Assembly: GCA_027066935.1 (NCBI GenBank)
Contig: JAMOMX010000340.1
Span: 1-8,579, forward strand
From: Sulfurimonas sp.
GTDB lineage: Bacteria > Campylobacterota > Campylobacteria > Campylobacterales > Sulfurimonadaceae
Length of the DNA stretch: 8,579 nt
Direction: 5' to 3'
The position numbers were made by a program, and so were the translations under genes. Within the stretch, counting starts at the first letter, position 1. Each line of letters starts with the position of its first letter. The notes under the pieces were generated by a model, which saw only the letters and a list, made by a program, of their open reading frames with translations, searched no databases and was not told where the DNA came from. This document shows, piece after piece, positions 1 to 5,828 of the stretch.

Positions 1-197
1 CAACAGCGATTCTTTCAAGACAAAGTGCAGGAATACGAGGTAAATCTCTTATCATAAATCTTCCTGGTAAACCAAAGTCCATACGAGAGTGTTTAGATGC
101 AGTGTTCCCTGCTGTGCCTTATTGTATTGACCTTATTGAGGGTGATTATCTTGAGTGTGATGAAGAGGTTATTAAAGTTTTTAGACCAAAGGGATAG
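1..197 (+). CDS. mog: Molybdopterin adenylyltransferase, C-terminal part
   Basis: The gene enters from outside the window; the reading frame begins at base 3 and ends with TAG at 195-197, giving 64 residues. The visible part contains SRQSAGIRGKSLIINLPGKP followed by SIRECLDAVFPAVPYCIDLI and ends EVIKVFRPKG. This is the C-terminal signature of the MogA/MoaB family, in which the SAGIRG and LPGKP segments form part of the molybdopterin-binding site. Family members adenylate molybdopterin in the cytoplasm, the step before molybdenum insertion during cofactor synthesis. The ending in RPKG fits Mog better than MoaB, but the N-terminal part needed to be certain is missing. The next gene has its own promoter, so this is probably the end of a transcription unit, although no clear terminator hairpin is visible. 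Confidence 0.85.
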   Translation, partial: TAILSRQSAGIRGKSLIINLPGKPKSIRECLDAVFPAVPYCIDLIEGDYLECDEEVIKVFRPKG

Positions 198-223
198 AAA
201 AATCATTTAAAATAAAAAAATAA

Positions 224-251
224 TTTTACTTTTAGTGTAAAGGTATATAAT
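224..251 (+). promoter_or_regulatory. Predicted promoter of the BON-LysM gene
   Basis: A perfect TATAAT -10 box at 246-251 lies 16 bp downstream of TTTTAC at 224-229. Transcription would start near 258, about 20 bases ahead of the ribosome site at 271-274. The same TTTTAC -35 word recurs in the predicted argB promoter. Confidence 0.6.
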
Positions 252-279
252 GTTTTGAATTAAATTTAAAGGAGAACTT

Positions 280-726
280 ATGGGATTTTTTGATTTCGTA
301 AAAGATGCAGGGAAAAAGTTATTGGGTCGTGGTGATGACAATGAGAGTGTTAAAAATGAGATTGCATCTCAAAGTGGTACTATGCCGATTGAGAACTTGG
401 ATGTTGTTGTTGATGGTGATACAGTTATCATCAAAGGACATGCTAAAAATGCTGAAGATAGAGCAAAGGCCGCTTTGATTGCTGGTAATATTGAAGGGAT
501 TACAAAGGTTAACTTTGAAGATTTTACAGTTGAAGATGATAGTGTAGAACTTCACGATCTCTATTATGAGATTCAAAAGGGTGATACACTTTGGAGAGTT
601 GCTGATATTTACTATCAAGATGGATCAAGATATCCTGAAATTGTCGAAGCAAATTTAGAAGTTATTAAAGATGCTGATAAAATTTATCCAGGTCAAATGA
701 TTAGAATTCCAAACTTTGTAGCTTAA
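280..726 (+). CDS. kbp: BON and LysM domain protein, Kbp/YgaU-like
   Basis: This 148-residue protein has the architecture and almost exactly the length of E. coli Kbp (YgaU, 149 residues), a cytoplasmic potassium-binding protein. The N-terminus MGFFDFVKDAGKKLLG is close to the Kbp start. A BON domain spans roughly residues 21-85, with the typical VVVDGDTVIIKGHA strand pair and a GNIEGITKV turn. A LysM domain covers about 95-145, opening with YEIQKGDTLWRVA and closing with KIYPGQMIRIP. There is no signal peptide, which agrees with a cytoplasmic location and argues against a cell-wall enzyme. GGAG at 271-274 gives a good ribosome site five bases ahead of ATG. The last codons overlap the end of hipA on the other strand by 4 nt. 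Potassium binding is inferred from homology, not from residues seen here. Confidence 0.85.
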   Translation: MGFFDFVKDAGKKLLGRGDDNESVKNEIASQSGTMPIENLDVVVDGDTVIIKGHAKNAEDRAKAALIAGNIEGITKVNFEDFTVEDDSVELHDLYYEIQKGDTLWRVADIYYQDGSRYPEIVEANLEVIKDADKIYPGQMIRIPNFVA

Positions 727-1997
727 ATATCGTCAGAAACTTTTAGAAAAATTTGAGTTCGTTCAACTATATGTTCTAAAAGTTTCTTGACAAAGGTTTG
801 CTCTTTTTTATTGATAGTTATACCTTCAAGGTTTACTTCATCACAAGCTTTTAGCAACTTTTTTGAAATATGTTTTAGCTCCTTGCTTGCCAATTTTGGA
901 TTTATATCACACTCTAAGCAGAAGTTTTTTATATCTTTTACTCTTATATCTACATCAAATTTATCTCCAAATGCCATAGATAACTCTTGTTCAAATTCAG
1001 GGTACATAGCAATACTTACTAAGTCATAATATGGTGTTAATTGATATCCTGAAGTATGCGAAAAAAATGAGATGTTTTTGCCATGTGCATCGCTATTTGT
1101 TATTAAAAGATTAAAAAATGCCCATTGGAGAATTGAGAGTTTTGTTTTGATGGGGTTTTTACAATATTGTGAAAATTCAAATAGTTTTTTAAAACTTACA
1201 CCTTCTCGTATATGTTTAACATCTTTTCTTGAACCAAAGTTTCGTTCATATTTGTGTGTGGGAGCCAAATCTAATGCTTGGCATCCATCAAATATATGTA
1301 ATCTTTGAACTTGGTCATCATCTATATGGATTCTATCAAATCGTTTGACTAAAAGTGCAGGTTTATCTCCAAACCTTTGCATCTGGACTTCCGCAACATC
1401 TAGTCCAATTTCAAGAGCTAATTTCATGCAGGTATATTCATTTATTACCAAATGCCTTTGACGGTTGGTTTCAAATTTGAGTATATGAGTAGATGCTAAT
1501 TTACCCTCTCCAAAACTATAACCGTCTTTATCGTAAATGATAGGAAGTTTATCCTGCACTCCAGCAACACTAAGTCGGGGTTTACCATCCCATATGATGA
1601 GTTGTATGGGGTCTTCTACACGGAGCCTATCGGTTAGTTCATTGATATTTATCTTTCGTCTTGTTGTCTCTTGGATTTTTATCTCATTTTGAAAAAAGGT
1701 TAATGCTCCTGAGGTCTCATTTCCTATCTCTCTTGTTAGTGCTAATGTGTTGTTTTTTGTGATATTAAAAAAGAGGCTAAAAACTTCTAAACCTTTTCCC
1801 TCAGGCAAAAGATTGTCTAAAAACTTTTTTATAGTTCCTGATGAGACTTTTGAATCAAACTTAAAACAAGGGGAGATTTTAAAACCCTTCTCTTTCCATG
1901 TGGGGTTATATAAAAATGAAAACTCTTGAGTTTTATCATCAAACAGTATCTCTCCAACTTTTGCATCTTGAAAATAGATATTTAGACTGTTGCTCAC
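723..1997 (-). CDS. hipA: HipA-type serine/threonine kinase toxin
   Basis: The 424-residue product is a full-length HipA kinase (E. coli HipA has 440). The N-terminal domain with the family's LLPEG stretch (residues 63-67) precedes a glycine-rich loop, LSVAGVQDK (142-150). Its Ser143 sits where the autophosphorylated serine of E. coli HipA lies. Next come the ATP-contacting HILKFE (Lys174), LLVKRFDR (215-222), the catalytic loop NSDAHGKN with Asp303, and TPYYDLVS with the metal-binding Asp325, so all catalytic parts are present. HipA kinases phosphorylate translation targets such as glutamyl-tRNA synthetase, causing growth arrest and persistence; the target here cannot be read from sequence. 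The start is GTG at 1997, inside the hipB stop (GTGA overlap), pointing to translational coupling and autorepression through HipB. The 3' end overlaps the converging kbp gene by 4 nt and contains a strong inverted repeat. Confidence 0.92.
   Translation of the reverse strand: MSNSLNIYFQDAKVGEILFDDKTQEFSFLYNPTWKEKGFKISPCFKFDSKVSSGTIKKFLDNLLPEGKGLEVFSLFFNITKNNTLALTREIGNETSGALTFFQNEIKIQETTRRKININELTDRLRVEDPIQLIIWDGKPRLSVAGVQDKLPIIYDKDGYSFGEGKLASTHILKFETNRQRHLVINEYTCMKLALEIGLDVAEVQMQRFGDKPALLVKRFDRIHIDDDQVQRLHIFDGCQALDLAPTHKYERNFGSRKDVKHIREGVSFKKLFEFSQYCKNPIKTKLSILQWAFFNLLITNSDAHGKNISFFSHTSGYQLTPYYDLVSIAMYPEFEQELSMAFGDKFDVDIRVKDIKNFCLECDINPKLASKELKHISKKLLKACDEVNLEGITINKKEQTFVKKLLEHIVERTQIFLKVSDDI
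735..787. repeat. Perfect 14-bp inverted repeat in the 3' end of hipA
   Basis: AGAAACTTTTAGAA at 735-748 and its exact reverse complement at 774-787 flank a 25-base loop, which holds a smaller TTGA/TCAA pair (753-756, 763-766). The structure lies inside hipA codons for the C-terminal residues and just past the end of the plus-strand kbp gene. Neither side has an adjoining T-run, so it is not a textbook intrinsic terminator. It may protect or end the converging transcripts. Confidence 0.6.
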
Positions 1998-2251
1998 TTA
2001 TCATCCCACGGTGCTATCTCTATTTTGACCCCTAACATCTTTGCAACTTTTAAGATCGAATCTATGCGGACATTTGCTTCTGCTTTTTCGATATTTGTCA
2101 AGGTGGCGATAGAGATGCCACAAAGCATCGCCACATCGTGCATCTTTAGCCCCTCTTGGGTTCGTCTTGCTCTTATATATTTGCCTAAAAGCTCTTTTGT
2201 GAGATATCCATCTTGTGAAGGTGTGGGAATACTTTTAACTCTTTTTGCCAC
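1994..2251 (-). CDS. hipB: HipB-type XRE-family antitoxin and repressor
   Basis: This 85-residue protein carries an XRE/Cro helix-turn-helix from about residue 24 to 75: the stretch IRARRTQEGLKMHDVAMLCG leads into ISIATLTNIEKAEANVR and ILKVAKMLGVKIEI. The length and the tryptophan close to the C-terminus (PWDDK) fit HipB, which binds HipA and represses the operon. I chose the GTG at 2251 because AGGAG (bases 2257-2261, minus strand) lies five bases ahead of it and no better in-frame start lies upstream. Its stop codon overlaps the hipA start. The upstream region holds an extended -10 box and three matching palindromes, so autoregulation is very likely. Confidence 0.9.
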   Translation of the reverse strand: MAKRVKSIPTPSQDGYLTKELLGKYIRARRTQEGLKMHDVAMLCGISIATLTNIEKAEANVRIDSILKVAKMLGVKIEIAPWDDK

Positions 2252-2259
2252 AACAACTC

Positions 2260-2287
2260 CTATAATACTGTTTTTATAGTATTATAG
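2260..2287. promoter_or_regulatory. Probable HipB operator 1, proximal to hipB
   Basis: CTATAATACT (2260-2269) and AGTATTATAG (2278-2287) form perfect 10-bp arms around an 8-bp spacer. E. coli HipB binds half-sites also separated by exactly 8 bp (TATCC-N8-GGATA). The left arm ends beside the hipB ribosome site and the right arm contains the -10 box. Confidence 0.75.
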
Positions 2288-2289
2288 CA
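2281..2289 (-). promoter_or_regulatory. Extended -10 promoter element of hipBA
   Basis: Read on the minus strand, these bases are TGCTATAAT, a perfect extended -10 element about 30 bases upstream of the hipB start. No good -35 box sits at the usual distance, which extended -10 promoters tolerate. The hexamer lies inside the right arm of the nearest palindrome (2278-2287), so a protein bound there would block RNA polymerase. Confidence 0.6.
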
Positions 2290-2311
2290 TCTAAAAAGGA
2301 AAATTTTACTT

Positions 2312-2333
2312 AAATACTATAATACTAGTATTT
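2312..2333. promoter_or_regulatory. Probable HipB operator 2, middle
   Basis: AAATACT (2312-2318) and AGTATTT (2327-2333) are 7-bp arms around an 8-bp spacer. The spacer and right arm also contain the 12-bp palindrome AATACTAGTATT (2321-2332). The core AATACT-N8-AGTATT matches the flanking two sites. It is the weakest of the three by arm length, and its centre lies 49 bp from operator 1 and 50 bp from operator 3. Confidence 0.65.
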
Positions 2334-2356
2334 TATACCTAAACTCTATTTTAGTT

Positions 2357-2388
2357 TTGTATAATACTGTAAAAATAGTATTATACAA
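2357..2388. promoter_or_regulatory. Probable HipB operator 3, proximal to argB
   Basis: TTGTATAATACT (2357-2368) and AGTATTATACAA (2377-2388) are perfect 12-bp arms around an 8-bp spacer, the longest of the three sites. It ends at the edge of the predicted argB -35 box, and its left arm contains a TATAAT on the plus strand. Binding here could affect argB as well as hipBA; that is inference. Confidence 0.7.
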
Positions 2389-2417
2389 TTTTACTATTAC
2401 ATGTTTTCTGATACTAT
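2389..2417 (+). promoter_or_regulatory. Predicted promoter of argB and arginine kinase
   Basis: TTTTAC at 2389-2394 is followed after 17 bp by TACTAT at 2412-2417. The -10 box is extended by TG at 2409-2410 (TGATACTAT). A transcript would start near 2424, leaving a short leader before the GTG start. The -35 box touches the right end of operator 3. Confidence 0.5.
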
Positions 2418-2448
2418 TAGGCTTTATATCAGTAGTTAAAGGAAAGCC

Positions 2449-3303
2449 GTGATTAAGAAGATAGAACAGGTAAAAGTTCTTTTAGATGCTTTGCCTTATA
2501 TCAAAAAATTTTCAAATGAAATATTTGTTATAAAGTATGGTGGTTCTGCACAAGTGGATGCAAATCTAAAAGATAAAGTTGCACAGGATATATTGCTTAT
2601 GTATCTTATGGGGATAAAGCCAGTTATTGTTCACGGAGGTGGAAAAAAGATTAGCCAACTTTTAGAAAAACTTAAAGTTGCTAGTAAGTTTATAGATGGA
2701 CTTCGTGTAACAGATGCAGATACGATGGAAGTTGTTGAGATGGTACTTTCAGGAAATATCAACAAAGAGATAACAACACTCATAAATCAACACGGAGCAA
2801 AAGCAATAGGAATTAGTGGAAAAGATGCAAATTTTCTCACAGCAAAACCAATAGATATCGATAAGTATGGCTTTGTAGGAGATATAGTAAGTGTAGATGA
2901 GAGTGTGATTATAAACCTCTTAAATGAGAAGTTTATCCCCGTAATAGCCCCAATAGCAGCTTCAATAGATGCAAAAAACCACCCAGGATACAATATAAAT
3001 GCAGACTTAGCTGCTAGTAAAATTGCAGCAAGTTTAGGTGCTAGAAAGATTATATTTATGACAGACACTCCAGGAGTTATGGATAGAGATAAAAAGATTT
3101 TATCTACACTTCAAAAAGATGAGATAATAGCCCTTAAAGAGGATGGAACTATTCAAGGTGGTATGATTCCAAAAGTAGATGCATGTATAGAGGCGATAGA
3201 AGCAGGAGTCAATAAAGCACATATTATTGATGGTAGAGTAGAACACTCTTTGTTACTTGAAGTCTTTACAAGTGAAGGGGTAGGAACGGTGATAAAAAGA
3301 TGA
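2449..3303 (+). CDS. argB: Acetylglutamate kinase
   Basis: ArgB phosphorylates N-acetyl-L-glutamate with ATP, the second step of arginine biosynthesis, in the cytoplasm. The 284-residue protein shows the amino acid kinase fold markers in order: KYGGSA with Lys29, the HGGGKKI loop (62-68), FIDGLRVTD (81-89), NINADLAA (182-189), MTDTPGVMD (204-212) and GGMIPKVDA (237-245) with Lys242. The extra N-terminal helix and the C-terminal HSLLLEVFTSEGVGTVI resemble the arginine-inhibited hexameric enzymes rather than the shorter E. coli dimer, so feedback inhibition by arginine is likely but unproven. The start is GTG at 2449, chosen because AAAGGAAA at 2438-2445 is a good ribosome site and the translation begins exactly where family members do. 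The gene diverges from hipB and overlaps the arginine kinase gene by 4 nt. Confidence 0.95.
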   Translation: MIKKIEQVKVLLDALPYIKKFSNEIFVIKYGGSAQVDANLKDKVAQDILLMYLMGIKPVIVHGGGKKISQLLEKLKVASKFIDGLRVTDADTMEVVEMVLSGNINKEITTLINQHGAKAIGISGKDANFLTAKPIDIDKYGFVGDIVSVDESVIINLLNEKFIPVIAPIAASIDAKNHPGYNINADLAASKIAASLGARKIIFMTDTPGVMDRDKKILSTLQKDEIIALKEDGTIQGGMIPKVDACIEAIEAGVNKAHIIDGRVEHSLLLEVFTSEGVGTVIKR

Positions 3304-4310
3304 TGCCAATATTTTCAAAAGATTGTAAATCACTGTTGTGTAAATATTTGACTCGTGAAGTTTATGATGATTTAAAAGATAAAAAAACAAGTAACGGTTT
3401 TACCCTAAAAGATGCTATTAATTCAGGTGTGGTAAATATCGACAGTGGTATCGGTGTATATGCAGGGGATGCAGAGTCATATGAACTATTTTCACCACTT
3501 TTTGACCCAATCATAAAAGAGTATCATGGGTTTGGAGTTGATGATATTCACAAGAGCAATTTAAATCTAGATGATTTAGATATTAAAAATCCCGACCCAG
3601 ATGGTAAGTATATAATCTCAACAAGAATTAGAGTTGGTAGAAACTTAAAAGATTTTCCTTTAGGCGCTGCAATCACAAAAGAGCAGAGAGATGAAGTGCA
3701 AAGAGAAGTTTTAGAGGCTTTAAAAGCGTTAAATGGCAGCTACTATCCACTTGAAGGCATGAGTGAAGAGATACGAGCAAAACTTACAAAAGATCACTTT
3801 TTATTTAAAGCTGGAGATAGATTTTTAGAAGCCGCTGGATTAAATCGTGATTGGCCAAAGGGTAGGGGGATTTTTCACAATGATGAAAAAACATTTTTAG
3901 TTTGGATAAATGAAGAAGATCAGTTAAGAATCATATCTATGCAGATGGGAGGTGATATAAAAGAGGTCTTTACACGGTTAGTTTTAGCTCTAGGAGAGAT
4001 AGAAAAAAGTGTAAAGTTTTCATACTCTAACCATCTAGGATATATCACAAGTTGCCCAACAAACTTAGGAACTGCCTTGAGAGCTAGTGTGCATATAAAG
4101 TTACCAAAACTAGGCTCTGATATGGAGAGATTTAAAAAAATTGCTGATAAATACCATCTTCAAATCAGAGGAGTTGATGGAGAACATTCTGAAAGTAAGG
4201 GTAATGTGTATGATATAAGCAATAAGAGAAGATTAGGGGTTAGTGAAGTGGAGTGTGTGAGGGATATGTATGATGGGGTTGTGGCTTTGATATGTGAAGA
4301 GGAAGGTTGA
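3300..4310 (+). CDS. Arginine kinase (ATP:guanido phosphotransferase)
   Basis: This 336-residue protein is a complete phosphagen kinase that reversibly transfers phosphate from ATP to arginine, buffering ATP. It follows the horseshoe crab enzyme almost end to end but lacks about 20 N-terminal residues. The specificity loop DSGIGVYAGDAESY (48-61) matches the arginine-type loop rather than the creatine type. Visible active-site parts are STRIRVGR (107-114), WINEEDQLRIIS (202-213) with its glutamates, CPTNLGT with the reactive Cys252, RASVHIKLPK (261-270) and GEHSES (294-299) with Glu295. Start codons ATGATG at 3300 and 3303 overlap the argB stop, so translation is probably coupled and either ATG could serve. 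It stands in an apparent operon with argB. Such kinases are typical of animals and protists and known only sporadically in bacteria, for example Desulfotalea and Myxococcus, which suggests horizontal transfer at some time. Arginine as substrate is inferred from the loop. Confidence 0.92.
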   Translation: MMPIFSKDCKSLLCKYLTREVYDDLKDKKTSNGFTLKDAINSGVVNIDSGIGVYAGDAESYELFSPLFDPIIKEYHGFGVDDIHKSNLNLDDLDIKNPDPDGKYIISTRIRVGRNLKDFPLGAAITKEQRDEVQREVLEALKALNGSYYPLEGMSEEIRAKLTKDHFLFKAGDRFLEAAGLNRDWPKGRGIFHNDEKTFLVWINEEDQLRIISMQMGGDIKEVFTRLVLALGEIEKSVKFSYSNHLGYITSCPTNLGTALRASVHIKLPKLGSDMERFKKIADKYHLQIRGVDGEHSESKGNVYDISNKRRLGVSEVECVRDMYDGVVALICEEEG

Positions 4311-4588
4311 GTACCTATGATTGAAATGCCAAAGACTATGAAAACAATTCACAAGCTCAGCAGAGATGGGCAATAGAACTTATTGAAAAATTAAATCTAA
4401 AAGGAACAGAAGATATCCTTGATTTGGGTTGTGGTGATGGAAAAGTTACTGCAAAAATTGCTCTATTAGTAGAAAATGGTTCAGTTGAAGGTATTGATAA
4501 TTCAAATCAGATGATAGACCTTGCAAAGAACAAATGTTCTTATGATAATCTCACATTGTTTAATGAAGAATGGTTATATACCAGATAG
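4307..4588 (+). pseudogene. Broken class I SAM-dependent methyltransferase
   Basis: The frame running from TTG at 4307 (which overlaps the arginine kinase stop codon) reads STYD, then TGA at 4322-4324, then NAKDYENNSQAQQRWAIELI. The TGA falls where related methyltransferases have tryptophan in a WNAKDY-like start, so it looks like a TGG-to-TGA change. Downstream are the SAM-binding motif I, ILDLGCGDGK, and the acidic strand VEGIDNSNQMIDLAKNK. Similarity fades after NLTLFNEEW (about 4573) and the frame stops at 4586-4588. Only the first third of a usual 250-residue enzyme remains, so the gene is dead in two ways, a nonsense codon and loss of its 3' end. An internal ATG restart would leave no motif I. 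Before decay it was probably the third gene of the argB operon. The family resembles trans-aconitate methyltransferase, but the substrate cannot be told. Confidence 0.75.
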
Positions 4589-4714
4589 CTTCTAGGCGAT
4601 TTGCTCTAAGACTAGGATCTGCTTTTTCTAGTGTCCTATCAAATTTTTTAGAAAAAGTTACTTTGCTTATTGTAACTTCTTTTGCTACTTTTTTATTATA
4701 TGAGTTTTTGTTAT
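4560..4714 (-). pseudogene. Possible C-terminal remnant of an unknown gene
   Basis: On the minus strand an open frame without a start codon runs from about 4714 to TAA at 4560-4562. Its product includes KKVAKEVTISKVTF and then RTLEKADPSLRANRLEAIWY, which has normal protein-like composition. The plus-strand frame over the same bases is an unlikely string of leucine, phenylalanine and valine. I do not recognise it. It abuts the truncated methyltransferase at about 4571, so both may be pieces cut at one recombination junction. This could also be chance. Confidence 0.3.
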
Positions 4715-4722
4715 ATCTTGGC

Positions 4723-5547
4723 TTATTTTATTGCATTGATATTTTTTGTAATTTCAATAGGTAAATAGAATTTATCTACTGCATAAAAATGGTATGTTTT
4801 ATTATTTTTTAAAGAGATGCCACATTCTTTTCCTGTGGTACTTTGGTCGTAATAGCTATCATCTTTAGTTGCTGAAATCCATTTAGCATTTTCATATTTT
4901 AATAAAGAATATTTTTCATTATTTTTACATAAAATACCTTCATGGGCGTCTAACCAAGTGCTTACCTCTTCATCTTTTAAAATGCTATTGATTGCATTTT
5001 TAGGAGTGATAAAATTTTCAGAATGTTGTTTTTTTATCATAATACCTGTACTAATGTGTGTTACATTATTGTCATAAATCTTATCAGCTACTTGGGTAAA
5101 ATGAACTGAAATATTATAGTCTCCATTCGGTGCTAAAAGACCTACTGAAAGTTTATTATTCCAAGTTGTTTCTCGTGTGATACTTTTTTTAGCTTCTAAA
5201 GTATCATAGTTAATAGCTGGCGACACTTCTTTTGGGTCATTTGGATTGGTTGGACTTCTTGTAGAAAAGAATGAATTTGAAACAAAATTATAAATAGCAG
5301 GGTCTCCAATATTACTCATTCTATAAACAACAGAATAATTATTTTCATTTGTTACTACTGATTTTATCTTAATTGGTTGATTCTCATTACTGCATCGAAT
5401 AATCTCAATATCAAGTTTAATACCATTTTTTACAGTACTATTTTGAAGTGTTGATGAAGGTGATTGACATAAATTATTATCTGAATTACATCCATTTGTT
5501 AGGATTGTTAATATAATTATAAACAAGACTTTTGTTATATCTTTCAT
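4723..5547 (-). CDS. Putative lipoprotein of unknown function
   Basis: The 274-residue product begins with a lysine, a hydrophobic stretch (VLFIIILTILTNG) and Cys20, a signal peptide that could be processed by signal peptidase II. The lipobox TNGC is not ideal because the residue at -3 is threonine. Mature-region features are LDIEIIRCSNE near residue 50 and a beta-rich middle with TWNNKLSVGLLAPNGDYNIS. That middle recalls the BsuPI-type immunoglobulin-like fold (a tryptophan followed by a G-D-Y turn), though the match is weak. The start is set by AAAGGA eight bases before ATG. The gene stands alone on the minus strand between the broken methyltransferase and an insertion-sequence remnant, consistent with island cargo. 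No enzyme motif is visible. Confidence 0.6.
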   Translation of the reverse strand: MKDITKVLFIIILTILTNGCNSDNNLCQSPSSTLQNSTVKNGIKLDIEIIRCSNENQPIKIKSVVTNENNYSVVYRMSNIGDPAIYNFVSNSFFSTRSPTNPNDPKEVSPAINYDTLEAKKSITRETTWNNKLSVGLLAPNGDYNISVHFTQVADKIYDNNVTHISTGIMIKKQHSENFITPKNAINSILKDEEVSTWLDAHEGILCKNNEKYSLLKYENAKWISATKDDSYYDQSTTGKECGISLKNNKTYHFYAVDKFYLPIEITKNINAIK

Positions 5548-5637
5548 GTTCTTTCCTTTAGTTTTTAATTTTACTACTATTAGTTTACATTAAAAAAGTG
5601 TATAAAAAGTGTCTCTTTATTGTTCTCTGTTTTTTTG

Positions 5638-5659
5638 GCACCTTTTAAAAAAAAGGTGC
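5638..5659. repeat. Hairpin with 9-bp stem
   Basis: GCACCTTTT (5638-5646) pairs perfectly with AAAAGGTGC (5651-5659) around an AAAA loop. A run of seven T lies just before it on the plus strand. This is the wrong side for a plus-strand terminator, and on the minus strand the following run is A, so it is more likely part of an element end. Confidence 0.6.
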
Positions 5660-5678
5660 GGAATTTGCATCGTTGACC

Positions 5679-5702
5679 TAGAACTTACCAAAATAAGTTC
5701 TA
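5679..5702. repeat. Hairpin with 9-bp stem
   Basis: TAGAACTTA (5679-5687) and TAAGTTCTA (5694-5702) are exact reverse complements around a six-base loop. It lies 19 bp from the previous hairpin in the same gene-free segment, and is followed by the looser palindrome GGTTAGC to AAACC (5724-5748). Confidence 0.6.
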
Positions 5703-5828
5703 TACCATTTTAACTTTCTCTTTGGTTAGCATGATAACATCTTAAACCTGTTGACATAACGGCGATGTTGAAAAATAAGTCCCGATAGGATAATTTATTT
5801 TTCTTCTCACTTCTTGTTATATCTGAAC

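Larger units (their letters stand above)
5548..5828. other. Gene-poor segment with palindromes
   Basis: Between the lipoprotein gene and the IS3 orfA remnant there is no convincing intact gene. The segment holds the leader of the lipoprotein gene (to about 5600), two perfect hairpins (5638-5659, 5679-5702), a looser palindrome (5724-5748), and a minus-strand open frame without a start codon that runs in from the orfA remnant and stops at 5710. The GC-richer patch near 5751-5785 (TTGACATAACGGCGATG) differs from the surrounding AT-rich DNA. Confidence 0.5.

Noticed and set aside
787..2279. Several plus-strand open frames across hipA and hipB
   Set aside because: They are antisense shadows of genes with full family motifs and lack ribosome sites.
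2261..2386. AT-rich repeats upstream of hipB as a CRISPR array or replication iterons
   Set aside because: The units are palindromes with a fixed N8 spacer next to a hipB gene, there are only three, and there are no unique spacers and no replication gene.
4570..4764. Plus-strand 64-codon open frame (MVIYQIASRRF to NFNR)
   Set aside because: It has no ribosome site and overlaps both the pseudogene end and the lipoprotein 3' end. Its hydrophobic composition is what the antisense of a lysine-rich frame gives.
5638..5659. Hairpin as an intrinsic terminator
   Set aside because: The T-run precedes the stem on the plus strand and becomes an A-run after the stem on the minus strand, so no U-tract follows it in either direction.
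5667..5770. Possible integron attC site, because of inverted GCATCG/CGATG and GTT/AAC triplets
   Set aside because: No GTTRRRY and RYYYAAC pair sits at the two ends and there is no integrase or gene-cassette array in the window.
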